From contig NZ_JAAVSC010000007.1 of the NCBI RefSeq assembly GCF_012641095.1, positions 1-64,000 on the forward strand: a stretch of DNA of 64,000 nucleotides. Direction: 5' to 3'. The notes below the pieces were generated by a model. The model was not told the DNA's origin, did no database searches, and was given only the letters and a program-made list of their open reading frames with translations. Source of the stretch: Lactobacillus sp. HBUAS51381. GTDB lineage: Bacteria > Bacillota > Bacilli > Lactobacillales > Lactobacillaceae. The position numbers were made by a program, and so were the translations under genes. This document shows, piece after piece, positions 35,851-44,249 of the stretch (positions are counted from its first letter, which is position 1; the number at the start of each line of letters is the position of its first letter).

Positions 35851-36258
35851 GTGTTTTCCTTATACACCGATGCCGCAACGCAGCCACAAACCGGTCTCAG
35901 TGCCGGGGGCATTCTGATCGTTCACGATCACGAACAGACCCAGCTCAAGCAGATGCTGACCGCCACCAACAACCATGCCGCCGAATTTGAGGTCGCCCGG
36001 TTGGGATTTCTCGAGTTGGCTAAGCTGGTAGGCGCCGACTGTGCCACGACCACCGTTCTATTCTATACCGATAGCCAGATTGTCAACGATAGTTTAACCA
36101 AACATTATGCAAAACATTACCAATCCGCCGTTGATGCCTTACTGGCCGCCCAAGCACCCTTTCAATTGGTGCTCACGCAGTGGGTTCCCGAAAAGCAAAA
36201 CCAGGGGGCCCACACCTTGGCCAATCAGGCGCTTCATTCGGCCGAAGACGCCAGATAA
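35851..36258 (+). CDS. RNase HI-family protein
   Basis: 135 residues with the RNase H fold: first Asp in SLYTDAAT, Glu in NHAAEFEVARLGFLEL, second Asp in LFYTDSQIVNDSL, and the terminal GAHTLANQAL. Lactobacilli often hold such a gene beside ebsA; its substrate is probably RNA of RNA:DNA hybrids, unproven. GTG start after GGAG. Its 3' end overlaps the convergent oxidoreductase gene by 25 bp. Confidence 0.82.
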   Translation: MFSLYTDAATQPQTGLSAGGILIVHDHEQTQLKQMLTATNNHAAEFEVARLGFLELAKLVGADCATTTVLFYTDSQIVNDSLTKHYAKHYQSAVDALLAAQAPFQLVLTQWVPEKQNQGAHTLANQALHSAEDAR

Positions 36259-37358
36259 GTCGTCAAAGGCTTCTCGTATTGACTCCAATCGGGGGTCCCG
36301 CCGTACAGCGCCGAACCGGCCAAGAACTTGCCAATCTGTGGTCCGGTGGTTAGCCCCGACGAGCCCAGCCCGGAGGCCACTAAGAAGTCCTCATGGTCCG
36401 GAACCAGACCAAAGAACGGCGCAAAGTCGTCGGTATAGGCCCGCGTGCCGACTCGTACGCCGGTCAGGCTATCAGCCGTAATGCCGCTAACCAATCGTTG
36501 GGCACTCGCCAACAGATCCGCCGTGACCTCGGGATTGACGCTAAGATCAAACTTACCATCGTTTTCATGGGTGGCGCCGACAATGAGCTTGCCGTGACCA
36601 AATGGCACAAAGTCACGTTCGCCCTCCGGCATGACGACCGGCATGTGTTCCTGTAACGGATAGTCTTTGACCGCCAATTCGATGAGCTGACCCTTCTGTG
36701 GTCGCACGTCCGCGACGATTCCTAGCGGCGCGATGAGTTCCTTTAGCCAAGCACCGGCCGCAATGATCACGCGATCGAACTGACGCGCACCCAGAGACGT
36801 CAGAACCTGTCCCTGCGCGTTTAACTTCACACGTTCATGACTGACCTTGAGGTTACGCTGACTGGCCAGGTCCAATAACCCCGCAACCAGTGCCGCGCCA
36901 TCGACCCGAGCCCCACCGGTAATCAGGATCCCAGGTTGTGGTGCCGTCAACAGGGGCACTTGCGCCTGTACTTCTTGGGCGGTCAGCGCGTGAACTTCGC
37001 CCATGGCAGCGGCCGTCTTGCGGCGATCCTGAGCCAAAGCAAGCAACGTTTCCAAGTCGGCCTCGTCCTCACGCGTCACAATGGTCCCGGTCTGCTGATA
37101 GACCGCCGTTCCCAACCGCGCGTCATGAATCAACTCGGGATAAAGGTCGGCTCCCGCCTTGGCAAGCCGATACCACTGCTGGTTCCGGCGCTTGGAGAGC
37201 CACGGTGAAATGATGCCCGCGGCGGCTTTAGACGCCTGTCCGACGCCGTCATCAAACAGGGTAACCTTCACCTTTTCACTACCCGGTAATTTACTCAAAT
37301 AATAAGCCGCAGTGGCACCAACGATCCCGCCACCGATAATGGCAATTCTCTTTTGCAT
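36234..37358 (-). CDS. FAD-dependent amino-acid oxidoreductase (DAO/ThiO-like)
   Basis: 374 residues. ADP-binding IAIIGGGIVGATAAYYLSKL, substrate-side SKAAAGIISPWLSKRRNQQWYRL and the closing GLGSSGLTTGPQIGKFLAG, as in glycine or D-amino-acid oxidases and dehydrogenases. The substrate is not deducible. ATG after AGGAGG. Monocistronic. Confidence 0.88.
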   Translation of the reverse strand: MQKRIAIIGGGIVGATAAYYLSKLPGSEKVKVTLFDDGVGQASKAAAGIISPWLSKRRNQQWYRLAKAGADLYPELIHDARLGTAVYQQTGTIVTREDEADLETLLALAQDRRKTAAAMGEVHALTAQEVQAQVPLLTAPQPGILITGGARVDGAALVAGLLDLASQRNLKVSHERVKLNAQGQVLTSLGARQFDRVIIAAGAWLKELIAPLGIVADVRPQKGQLIELAVKDYPLQEHMPVVMPEGERDFVPFGHGKLIVGATHENDGKFDLSVNPEVTADLLASAQRLVSGITADSLTGVRVGTRAYTDDFAPFFGLVPDHEDFLVASGLGSSGLTTGPQIGKFLAGSALYGGTPDWSQYEKPLTTYLASSAE

Positions 37359-37583
37359 GCAACTTGACCTCCTAATCAAGACAGTTTTAACTAGCTCTCA
37401 TTTTAGCATACCTTGCTGGGGATAACGCCTAGTTAATCTGGGGCGCACGTTTTTAAGCTGACGAGCCCCCAGAATACCCTACCGGTAGCGCCATCAGAAG
37501 CTGTCTTTGTCGCCATTGGCTCTGCCACATATCCTTCTGTAGCTAGTGTATCATTTAACCCATATCATCTTGGAGGCGTACTC

Positions 37584-38090
37584 ATGCTGACTTTTATCCA
37601 TATTTTCTATGCTTCAGCGGTAATCTTGGTTCTTTTGGCGATAGCCTACCTCGTGGTGATCTACCGCATTTCAAAGGGAAAAACACTCACCGATCAAGCG
37701 CAACACGTCATCAAACTCGAACACTTTCATCAGACCCATCCTGCGGTGCAGCGACTCGCCGATCAATCTCGACGGTGGCGGCTGATCTTAACTATGGCCA
37801 TGCTGGCCGCAATCCTGTTGCCCTTCTTATGGTTGGCCTTTCTGCCTAATCTCGGTTCAACCACCGGTGTACTCGTCTTGATCGCGCTTCTCGCCATCTG
37901 CGTCACCAGTGCCGCCGGGATTCATTTCACGCTTGATTCACGGTTACGCAAGGTTTATCGCCAACACGATCTGCTCTTCCGCCGAATCCCCCATCTGCGC
38001 GCTTTTCTCCTCACCTATCAAGCTGTCATGTTGATTTTTATTTATGAGGTCTTGGGGCTGGCAAGCATTTACGCCATCCTTTATTTTTGA
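37584..38090 (+). CDS. Four-helix membrane protein of unknown function
   Basis: 168 residues. Hydrophobic helices at about 3-25, 67-90, 95-115 and 140-165, with charged cytoplasmic stretches between (ISKGKTLTDQAQHVIKLEHF; LDSRLRKVYRQHDLLFRR). No recognised family. GGAGG precedes the ATG, and a terminator follows, so it is a single-gene unit. Confidence 0.78.
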   Translation: MLTFIHIFYASAVILVLLAIAYLVVIYRISKGKTLTDQAQHVIKLEHFHQTHPAVQRLADQSRRWRLILTMAMLAAILLPFLWLAFLPNLGSTTGVLVLIALLAICVTSAAGIHFTLDSRLRKVYRQHDLLFRRIPHLRAFLLTYQAVMLIFIYEVLGLASIYAILYF

Positions 38091-38140
38091 ACCGTGTGGT
38101 GGGCGTCGTAACGATCACCATCAATTTCCATTCAGAACCC

Positions 38141-38184
38141 AAAAAGCTCAGGAATTAGACGACTTGCCTAACCCTGAGCTTTTT
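38141..38184. terminator. Bidirectional terminator
   Basis: AAAAAGCTCAGG / CCTGAGCTTTTT between the convergent membrane-protein and nitroreductase genes. Confidence 0.85.
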
Positions 38185-38209
38185 ATGAACCCGTTTAAAA
38201 TCCAGTAGC

Positions 38210-38812
38210 TTACTTGAATACCCGGAACCGTTCGCTATCGTCCAGGTAATCCTTATCGCCGGCCGGTGCCTCGATGGAACCGAAGTCCATTTCGGCCCGT
38301 AACCGCCAGCTAGCCGGCACGTCGAAGGCGGCCCGCACGGCATCGTCGATCAGCGGGTTGTAGTGTTGAAGGTTCGCGCCCAAGCCATTTTCGGCCAGTG
38401 ACGTCCATACGGCGTATTGGGCGTTTCCTTGGGACTGTTCGGACCAGTCTTGGAAGTTGTCCGCATACAATGGGAAGTTTTCCTCGAATTCCTTTACCGT
38501 CTGAGTCTCGGTAAAGAACAGAACCGTTCCAAAGGCCGCCTTGAACCCGTTGATTTTGCCCTGGGTCTTGGCAAAGGCGGCATCGTCCTTAACGACCTTG
38601 CGTAAGGATGCGGCCACGATGTCCCAGAGCTTCTCGTGGGACTCCCCGAATAGGATGATGGCCCGGGTCGTCTGATTGTTAAAGGAAGACGGTCCCTGCT
38701 TAATGTTAGCCTTAATCAGATCGACCAATTCATCCTGTGAGAAGGAGACGTTGCGCCCCAGCGCATAGATACTACGACGTTGCTTAGCGAGTTTAAGAAA
38801 TTCTGTTTTCAT
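38210..38812 (-). CDS. Nitroreductase-family protein (NADH/NADPH:FMN-dependent)
   Basis: 200 residues of the short nitroreductase type: AKQRRSIYALGRNVSFSQDEL (FMN phosphate contacts), GPSSFNNQTTRAIILFGESH, NAQYAVWTSLAENGLGANLQHYNP and the end GDKDYLDDSERFRVFK. Reduces nitro compounds or quinones; the physiological substrate is unknown. Single gene. Confidence 0.9.
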   Translation of the reverse strand: MKTEFLKLAKQRRSIYALGRNVSFSQDELVDLIKANIKQGPSSFNNQTTRAIILFGESHEKLWDIVAASLRKVVKDDAAFAKTQGKINGFKAAFGTVLFFTETQTVKEFEENFPLYADNFQDWSEQSQGNAQYAVWTSLAENGLGANLQHYNPLIDDAVRAAFDVPASWRLRAEMDFGSIEAPAGDKDYLDDSERFRVFK

Positions 38813-38993
38813 ATTAAATAGCCTCATTTCATTTCGTTATCGTTAACTTCTGATGTTGTTTACCAGTGTATCACTTACTTTTAGGAAGTAAAGTAATTCT
38901 TCAGCTAGTCGCTTGACTTATCTCTTGATTAGTGAACGGCCAAGGTCAAGCCTACTCACTGGTTAACCGTTTTCTAAACTGGTCTAAAATCTA

Positions 38994-39042
38994 GCTGAGT
39001 AAAATTATTAACTAAAACATTTACTCAGCCTTTTTCTTTTTA
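38994..39042 (+). terminator. Orphan plus-strand terminator
   Basis: GCTGAGTAAA / TTTACTCAGC perfect stem followed by CTTTTTCTTTTT. No plus-strand gene lies upstream of it (the 260 bp between the nitroreductase start and this point are gene-free), so it may close a small RNA or be a relic. Confidence 0.7.
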
Positions 39043-39073
39043 CTAAAAGTCATTGGACCTGTGCCCAGCAATG

Positions 39074-39598
39074 TCACTCTGCCAGCAATTTCATCAATTG
39101 GGCGCTTACCCACTCGGCATCAACTTCCGCAGTGGGTAAACGTAATAGTGCCCCCAATAGAAAGGTCCACAGTGCCAAAACGGCCTGTTCCACCGGCACC
39201 GACAACTGCCGTTGGGCCACTAACAGGGTGACCACCGTTTTTAGGCTCTGGGGTACCGGTAATGGGGCCGTCAGAATAAAGGCGATTGCCCGGGGATGGG
39301 CTGTGGCATAATTCAAGAGGTTGGTGACCATACGCTGTAGCATCGTGGCGGCGTCGGCCGATGCCAAGACGTCAGCACGCAGGGCCGCTGTGAGTTCATC
39401 TTGAATGTCCGATCGTAGTTGGGCCAACAGGGCCGCCTTGTCCGGGTAGTGCCGGTAAACGGCGGCCGGTGTCACGGCGAGAAAACGGGCAATTTGACGC
39501 AGGGATAGCTGATCCGCCCCCCGCTCTTCCAATTGCTGGCGAGCCTGCTGGGCAATGGCCGCCGCTAGATGTTGGCGATGATACGGTTGTTCCGTCAT
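39074..39598 (-). CDS. TetR/AcrR-family transcriptional regulator
   Basis: 174 residues. HTH in LSLRQIARFLAVTPAAVYRHYPDKAALL, then a helical C-terminal domain of the TetR_C_33-like kind. GGAGGAG precedes the ATG. Faces a CPBP protease gene across an intergenic region holding two 19-bp sites, so the protease gene and itself are the likely targets. Confidence 0.88.
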   Translation of the reverse strand: MTEQPYHRQHLAAAIAQQARQQLEERGADQLSLRQIARFLAVTPAAVYRHYPDKAALLAQLRSDIQDELTAALRADVLASADAATMLQRMVTNLLNYATAHPRAIAFILTAPLPVPQSLKTVVTLLVAQRQLSVPVEQAVLALWTFLLGALLRLPTAEVDAEWVSAQLMKLLAE

Positions 39599-39621
39599 GA
39601 CTAATCTCCTCCTCAAGCTTA

Positions 39622-39663
39622 ATGTTATCACTGATTACATTAATATGTTATCACCGTTAACAT
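39622..39663. promoter_or_regulatory. Twin TetR operators
   Basis: ATGTTATCACTGATTACAT (39622-39640) and ATGTTATCACCGTTAACAT (39645-39663) are near-identical dyads of form ATGTTA-N7-TAACAT, repeated every 23 bp, just ahead of the tetR start. Confidence 0.72.
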
Positions 39664-39783
39664 CAAAAGTAAACATTAGAAACATCGATTCGTTCACCGA
39701 AATCCTTACAGAAGCTTTACACGCAGGTCCCCGCAAAAGTTCTATAATAGGGATAAAACTTTATTCAGAAAAGAGTGCCGTCT

Positions 39784-40449
39784 ATGTCCCGAACCATATC
39801 TACCCGCCGTCTTACACGCCAATTCCTTATCTTTTGGGTTATCTGGCTAGTCGTTCAGCTAGTCCTCAATTCCCCGATCGAACATCACCTTACCGGATGG
39901 CCAGAAGAACTGGCACTCGACGCCATCAAGCTCATCGTCTGGGTGGGTGGTGCGCTCTGGTTGTTGCACCGCGTCCAGCCTGAGGCGTTGGCCGTCAGCC
40001 CGCGCGCGCAATGGCGCCCCAGCTGGCGTTTCACAACCGGCTACATTGTCTGGACTGTGATTGTCGTTTATCTCTTGGTCGAATTCTGGATCAGCCATCA
40101 CGGCCTGCGCATCAGTCCCACCTTTATTCCAGAGTACTGGGGCCGTTACTTTCTGGTCGTTGGCGTGACCGAGGAATTTGTCTTCCGTGGTTACTTCCTC
40201 AATGTTTTACTAAAGAAGTTCAGCCTCACACAGGCCAATACGATTCAAGCGCTGGCCTTTGCCAGCCTCCACATTCCTCGTTACCTAACGACCATCCCGG
40301 CGATGAGCCCTGCCGCCTGGGTTGGCAATCTCATCACCGTAGCCGCGCTCGGGGCCCTCTTCGGTTGGCTATATGCCAAGAGTCGCTCGTTATGGCCCGG
40401 CATCATTATTCACATGACGTGGGATATTCTGGTCACGTTATTTGCTTAA
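39784..40449 (+). CDS. CPBP-family intramembrane metalloprotease
   Basis: 221 residues, about six helices. Abi/CPBP motifs: TEEFVFRGYFL (EExxxR), FASLHIPRY (His) and HMTWDIL. Related proteins process prenylated proteins or act in bacteriocin self-immunity; the target here is unknown. ATG chosen over a GTG three codons upstream. The gene has its own terminator. Confidence 0.88.
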   Translation: MSRTISTRRLTRQFLIFWVIWLVVQLVLNSPIEHHLTGWPEELALDAIKLIVWVGGALWLLHRVQPEALAVSPRAQWRPSWRFTTGYIVWTVIVVYLLVEFWISHHGLRISPTFIPEYWGRYFLVVGVTEEFVFRGYFLNVLLKKFSLTQANTIQALAFASLHIPRYLTTIPAMSPAAWVGNLITVAALGALFGWLYAKSRSLWPGIIIHMTWDILVTLFA

Positions 40450-40487
40450 AAAAACTCGCCGCTAAATTTTAGCAGCGAGTTTTTTTA
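40448..40487 (+). terminator. CPBP gene terminator
   Basis: AAAAAACTCGC / GCGAGTTTTTTT with the inner stem GCTAAA/TTTAGC. Confidence 0.85.
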
Positions 40488-40634
40488 ATTTAACGTATCC
40501 TATCCACCCCGGAAGAGCAGCGGTCGTATGTAGCTCAGTCTCCTGTGGAAATAGCCGGCGCAATGTCGTCATTTCTTAACCGTTTTTTCGCTTCAAGCCG
40601 GTTCCGCGAGACCCGCTTTCAGCTCAAACACTAG

Positions 40635-41096
40635 TTAGCCGCGATCGGGGCGCAATGGGCCATTCCAGCCGTCACTCACGACCGCAGCCGTCTCACGTCG
40701 AAAAACTTCGAGCAACGTCAACAGGCTCTCCGCACTATTCTCAACGGTCAGTTCAGCCGGGTCGAGCCAGTAGATGGGCCCTTCCTCACTTGACTTAATG
40801 GTCCCCGTAAATTGGTCGCCCCGGTAGAGCAGACCCAACTTGCGCTGTTGACGATCGGCCGAAAACCATTCGCAGGTGCCACAGAAGTCCACGGTGGCTA
40901 ACGTCAGCCCCGTTTCCTCAAAGACCTCCCGGATCGCCGCGGTCGCACAGCTTTCGCCCACCTCGACGTGGCCACCAGGAAAGCTATGGCCCGCCTTCCA
41001 GGGCACGTTCACCTTGTCTTCCACCAGGACTCGGCCAGTCGCGGGGTCCGTCACCATAATCATTGTGACCAATTCTACCGGTTGCGTTCTCGTCAT
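40635..41096 (-). CDS. NUDIX hydrolase (8-oxo-dGTPase-like)
   Basis: 153 residues. Nudix box GHVEVGESCATAAIREVFEETG complete. N-terminal VELVTMIMVTDPATGRVLVEDK and C-terminal helix. Cleaves a nucleoside diphosphate derivative; the KAGHSFPGGHVE context resembles MutT/YtkD-type enzymes. The start ATG overlaps the stop of the acyltransferase gene (ATGA) and follows GGAGG. Confidence 0.88.
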   Translation of the reverse strand: MTRTQPVELVTMIMVTDPATGRVLVEDKVNVPWKAGHSFPGGHVEVGESCATAAIREVFEETGLTLATVDFCGTCEWFSADRQQRKLGLLYRGDQFTGTIKSSEEGPIYWLDPAELTVENSAESLLTLLEVFRRETAAVVSDGWNGPLRPDRG

Positions 41097-42181
41097 GATC
41101 TCTTCCTCCAATTTAAAAGCTTCGTGAGTCCCGCCGTAAAACCAAACGACCAGATCCACGTCAGTAGGTAACACGCCACAATCCCCAGCACGGGGTGGGC
41201 GCCGGTCACCGTCGCCCCGCCCAATCGCCAAATGACCTGAAGCCAGAACACATTGGCCAAATAGGACGGGTACGCATAGCCCGCCAATCGATGAATCACC
41301 GGCAGCACGCGCGAATGACGCGTCTGTTGGCGGCCAGCTAACGCTAGGATAAGGCCAATCACCGCTAAGTCATACACCACCGTCGCCGGTAAATAGTAGC
41401 TGGTGTGGCCCAAATCAAGTGGTAGCCGCCATGCCAGTAAGGCGCGTTGCTGAACAATCAATGCGCCCACGGCAACGACAACACTCATGGCCCACCAACG
41501 CTGCAGGTAACGCTGAATCGCAGGCCACCCGTACCAGGCCAAGATTCCTAGGATTGCATAAAGTACAAAACCCAGAAATACCCGGTCCAGCAGATACCAG
41601 CCGGTAAACCGTGATGTGGGGTAAACCATCAGGCGATACCAGACAATCCACAGCAAGTCCCCCACTGCGGTCACACCGAAAATTCCCCAGGCAGCGCGGT
41701 TGCCACGTAGCCACCGGCGAATTGCCCAGAATACGGGCATCAGAAAAATCATTTGCAGCATCATCGTGTTATACCACAGATGTGGCGCAGCATTCCCATT
41801 TACAAATTGCCAACCGAACTGCAGTAGGTCTTGGTAAGGGTGGTGTTGCTGCAAGCCCGGAAAAATCAGCAGGTAGGCCAGCGTCCAGCAGATGGTCGGT
41901 AAAAACAGCGCCGACCACTGACGCCTTAAGTAGCGACCATACCGCGGTTGCTGATCGACCGTGGTCCGCATCGTCGTGAGTAAAATCCCACAGATAAAGG
42001 CGGGGGCCGTGAATTTCACGGCCAGATACACCCCCGACAGGATCGGCCGGAGCGCCACCACCCGGGGTAAGTCCCAGGCAAATCCCAGGACGGATTGGAG
42101 CATGACCGCCGTACAGGCCACAATCTTGAGGTAATCGCCACCGTCGGCCACTCGATTTAATTCTTTTGCTTTCACGCGCAT
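41093..42181 (-). CDS. Acyltransferase-3 family membrane protein
   Basis: 362 residues with about ten helices. The N-terminal DYLKIVACTAVMLQSVLG replaces the usual catalytic His region (LKxxAxxxVxxxH), in which no His is present, so catalysis by the standard residue is doubtful. Later motifs (HLWYNTMMLQMIFLMPVFW, close to HLWFL) are preserved. Related proteins O-acetylate wall polymers or sugars. First gene of a two-gene unit with the NUDIX hydrolase. Confidence 0.8.
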   Translation of the reverse strand: MRVKAKELNRVADGGDYLKIVACTAVMLQSVLGFAWDLPRVVALRPILSGVYLAVKFTAPAFICGILLTTMRTTVDQQPRYGRYLRRQWSALFLPTICWTLAYLLIFPGLQQHHPYQDLLQFGWQFVNGNAAPHLWYNTMMLQMIFLMPVFWAIRRWLRGNRAAWGIFGVTAVGDLLWIVWYRLMVYPTSRFTGWYLLDRVFLGFVLYAILGILAWYGWPAIQRYLQRWWAMSVVVAVGALIVQQRALLAWRLPLDLGHTSYYLPATVVYDLAVIGLILALAGRQQTRHSRVLPVIHRLAGYAYPSYLANVFWLQVIWRLGGATVTGAHPVLGIVACYLLTWIWSFGFTAGLTKLLNWRKRS

Positions 42182-42235
42182 TCATCGCCTTTACAATTTC
42201 CATTTTAGCAAGCCGCCACGGAGACTGTAAAGGTC

Positions 42236-42263
42236 AAAAAAAAGAGGCTCTCTGGCCTCTTTC
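42236..42263 (-). terminator. Terminator of the 65-residue membrane protein gene
   Basis: AAAGAGGC / GCCTCTTT stem with a long T-run on the minus strand. Confidence 0.82.
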
Positions 42264-42272
42264 TTTGCTTCA

Positions 42273-42470
42273 TTAAGCTTCGCGGCCTTCATGGTCACGA
42301 TTTTTAAATTTTACCATCAAATCATCAATCCCGTAGCAGACCAGACCCAATCCGCCAAAGATGGCTGGAAAGGCGATCCACATTGGTGACTTCATTAACA
42401 CCAGCACTAGGCTCAAGAAGCCCACTGCAAAGACGACCAAGACTGACAAGATAATCGTGTCTTTTTTCAT
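42273..42470 (-). CDS. Small two-helix membrane protein
   Basis: 65 residues: helices at about 6-26 and 30-48, then a charged tail (VKFKNRDHEGREA). AGGGGG precedes the ATG. No known family, function unknown. Own terminator. Confidence 0.75.
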   Translation of the reverse strand: MKKDTIILSVLVVFAVGFLSLVLVLMKSPMWIAFPAIFGGLGLVCYGIDDLMVKFKNRDHEGREA

Positions 42471-42599
42471 ATTGCTCCCCCTTAAGCTAAAGTAATCTTG
42501 TGGCCCCTAACCACATGCTCAGTTTAGCAGGTTCTCACATGAACAACAACGACTTTGACCAAGCTTAATAAAGTCACTAACTTTTGCCAACCGCCTTAC

Positions 42600-43937
42600 T
42601 CAGCGGCCATTTCCATGATTCGGGAGTGGATGCTCCAGGTGCTGGAGCTGACCCCGAAATTCCGTGGCGTACCGTTCTTGATCGGACTGACTCGCCATTA
42701 ACCGTTCGCTTAGCCCAACGGCATAGTCGGCCTGTTCGCCGTGTTCGCCTTGGTCCAAGCCCAGCTCTTCTTCTCCGGCCGTAACCCGCATCGGCATGAA
42801 CCGACGCAAGACCACGATCAGGAGGCACCCCATGGCGGCCACGAATAGAATCGTGAAGCCAGTAGCTAGGATTTGAATCCCTAACAGATGCCAGCCACCA
42901 CCGTAGGCCAACCCATTTTCGGCAATCGTCGGGTTAACCGTCCTGGTCGCAAAGACCCCGGTCAAGATACTGCCAACGATCCCACTAACGCCGTGACAGC
43001 CAAAAGCATCCAACGCATCGTCCACGCCCAAACGCGGCTTTAATAGGCGAATGAACGCGTAACTGGTGCACGTGGCAATGAGGCCAATCGCTACGGAACC
43101 CATGACCGTCACATAGCCAGCCGCTGGTGTAATCGCAACCAGCCCGCACAGCGTTCCCGTACAAACACCAACCAGTGTCGGTTTACCCGTGGTCCAGATA
43201 TCCAGAAACATCCAGGTCACCATCGCCATGGCCGTGGCTACAGTCGTGGTAATCGCCGCTTGAGCCGCGACAACGTTCACGGCTAAAGCGCTCCCAGCGT
43301 TGAAGCCGTACCAGCCGATCCATAAGATCGCCGTTCCTAACAAGACCCACGGCAAATTGTAGTGCGGATTGTCCCGGTTACCGGTCAACCGCGGTCCCAG
43401 CCAAGCGGACAGAACCAGTGCTGTCACGCCCGCATTGATGTGAACCACCGTCCCACCGGCAAAGTCTAAGACGCCCAGCTTAGCCAACCAGCCCAGTGGA
43501 CTCCAGACTAAGTGAACCATCGGATAGTAAATGAAGATGGACCAAACCACCAGGAAAATAAGCAGAAACTTGAATCGAATCCGACCAACGACCGCGCCCA
43601 CAAACAAGGCTGGCGTGATGATGGCAAACATCATTTGAAACAGGGAGTAGACCCCCACTGGAATATGGCTTGCCGTTAGACTGGCAAGGTTGACGCCCGC
43701 CATAAAGACGTGATGGAGATCCCCCACAATACCGGCAACATTTCCAGAAAAGGCCATACTATAGCCTAGAAAGATCCACAATAAAACGGCCACGCCGGTC
43801 ATAATAAAGACCGACAACATGGTGTTGACGACGTTTTTCTCGGAGACCAAGCCCCCGTAGAAAAAGGCCAACCCCGGTGTCATAAACAAGACCAGGATAC
43901 TAGCAACTAAAACAAACGCGGTGTTCGCAAGATTCAT
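42600..43937 (-). CDS. amt: Ammonium transporter AmtB
   Basis: 445 residues, eleven helices. FYGGLVSEKNVVNTM, the D of DFAGGTVVHINAG with the first pore His, DDALDAFGCHGVSGIVGSILTGVF with the second pore His, and a cytoplasmic C-terminus of about 60 residues. Conducts ammonium. The start is the internal ATG (MNLANTAF). No glnK gene is adjacent, though amt-glnK pairs are common. A GlnR site overlaps the promoter region. Confidence 0.95.
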   Translation of the reverse strand: MNLANTAFVLVASILVLFMTPGLAFFYGGLVSEKNVVNTMLSVFIMTGVAVLLWIFLGYSMAFSGNVAGIVGDLHHVFMAGVNLASLTASHIPVGVYSLFQMMFAIITPALFVGAVVGRIRFKFLLIFLVVWSIFIYYPMVHLVWSPLGWLAKLGVLDFAGGTVVHINAGVTALVLSAWLGPRLTGNRDNPHYNLPWVLLGTAILWIGWYGFNAGSALAVNVVAAQAAITTTVATAMAMVTWMFLDIWTTGKPTLVGVCTGTLCGLVAITPAAGYVTVMGSVAIGLIATCTSYAFIRLLKPRLGVDDALDAFGCHGVSGIVGSILTGVFATRTVNPTIAENGLAYGGGWHLLGIQILATGFTILFVAAMGCLLIVVLRRFMPMRVTAGEEELGLDQGEHGEQADYAVGLSERLMASQSDQERYATEFRGQLQHLEHPLPNHGNGR

Positions 43938-43962
43938 GTGCAACGCCCTCTTCATCTCTTAA

Positions 43963-43979
43963 TGTCACAAATTCTAACA
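43963..43979. promoter_or_regulatory. GlnR-type operator upstream of amt
   Basis: TGTCACAAATTCTAACA fits the GlnR/TnrA consensus TGTNA-N7-TNACA with no mismatch, 26 bp from the amt start. The 270 bp beyond it, up to the AraC-type gene, show no gene. Confidence 0.75.
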
Positions 43980-44249
43980 TTGAAAATGGTCTACGTCCAC
44001 CTTTGGGGTTAGAACAGCCTATTGTTTGCCGTTTTGACTTACTAACGTCCCCAATCAAGCGATTTGGTCTAGAAGAGGTCCCGCTAAGCCGGATTACTAT
44101 GTTATCTTTCCTTACATATATTTTTAATAAGGATCAAAAAAATCAGCCGCACGTAACCGTGAACGAACGAAGCGGTTGAGAGGCAAGTGCTTTCATGAAA
44201 ACATTAAGATTTGTAAGCAATGTTATGTTTTCTTATATTTTAAAACGAC

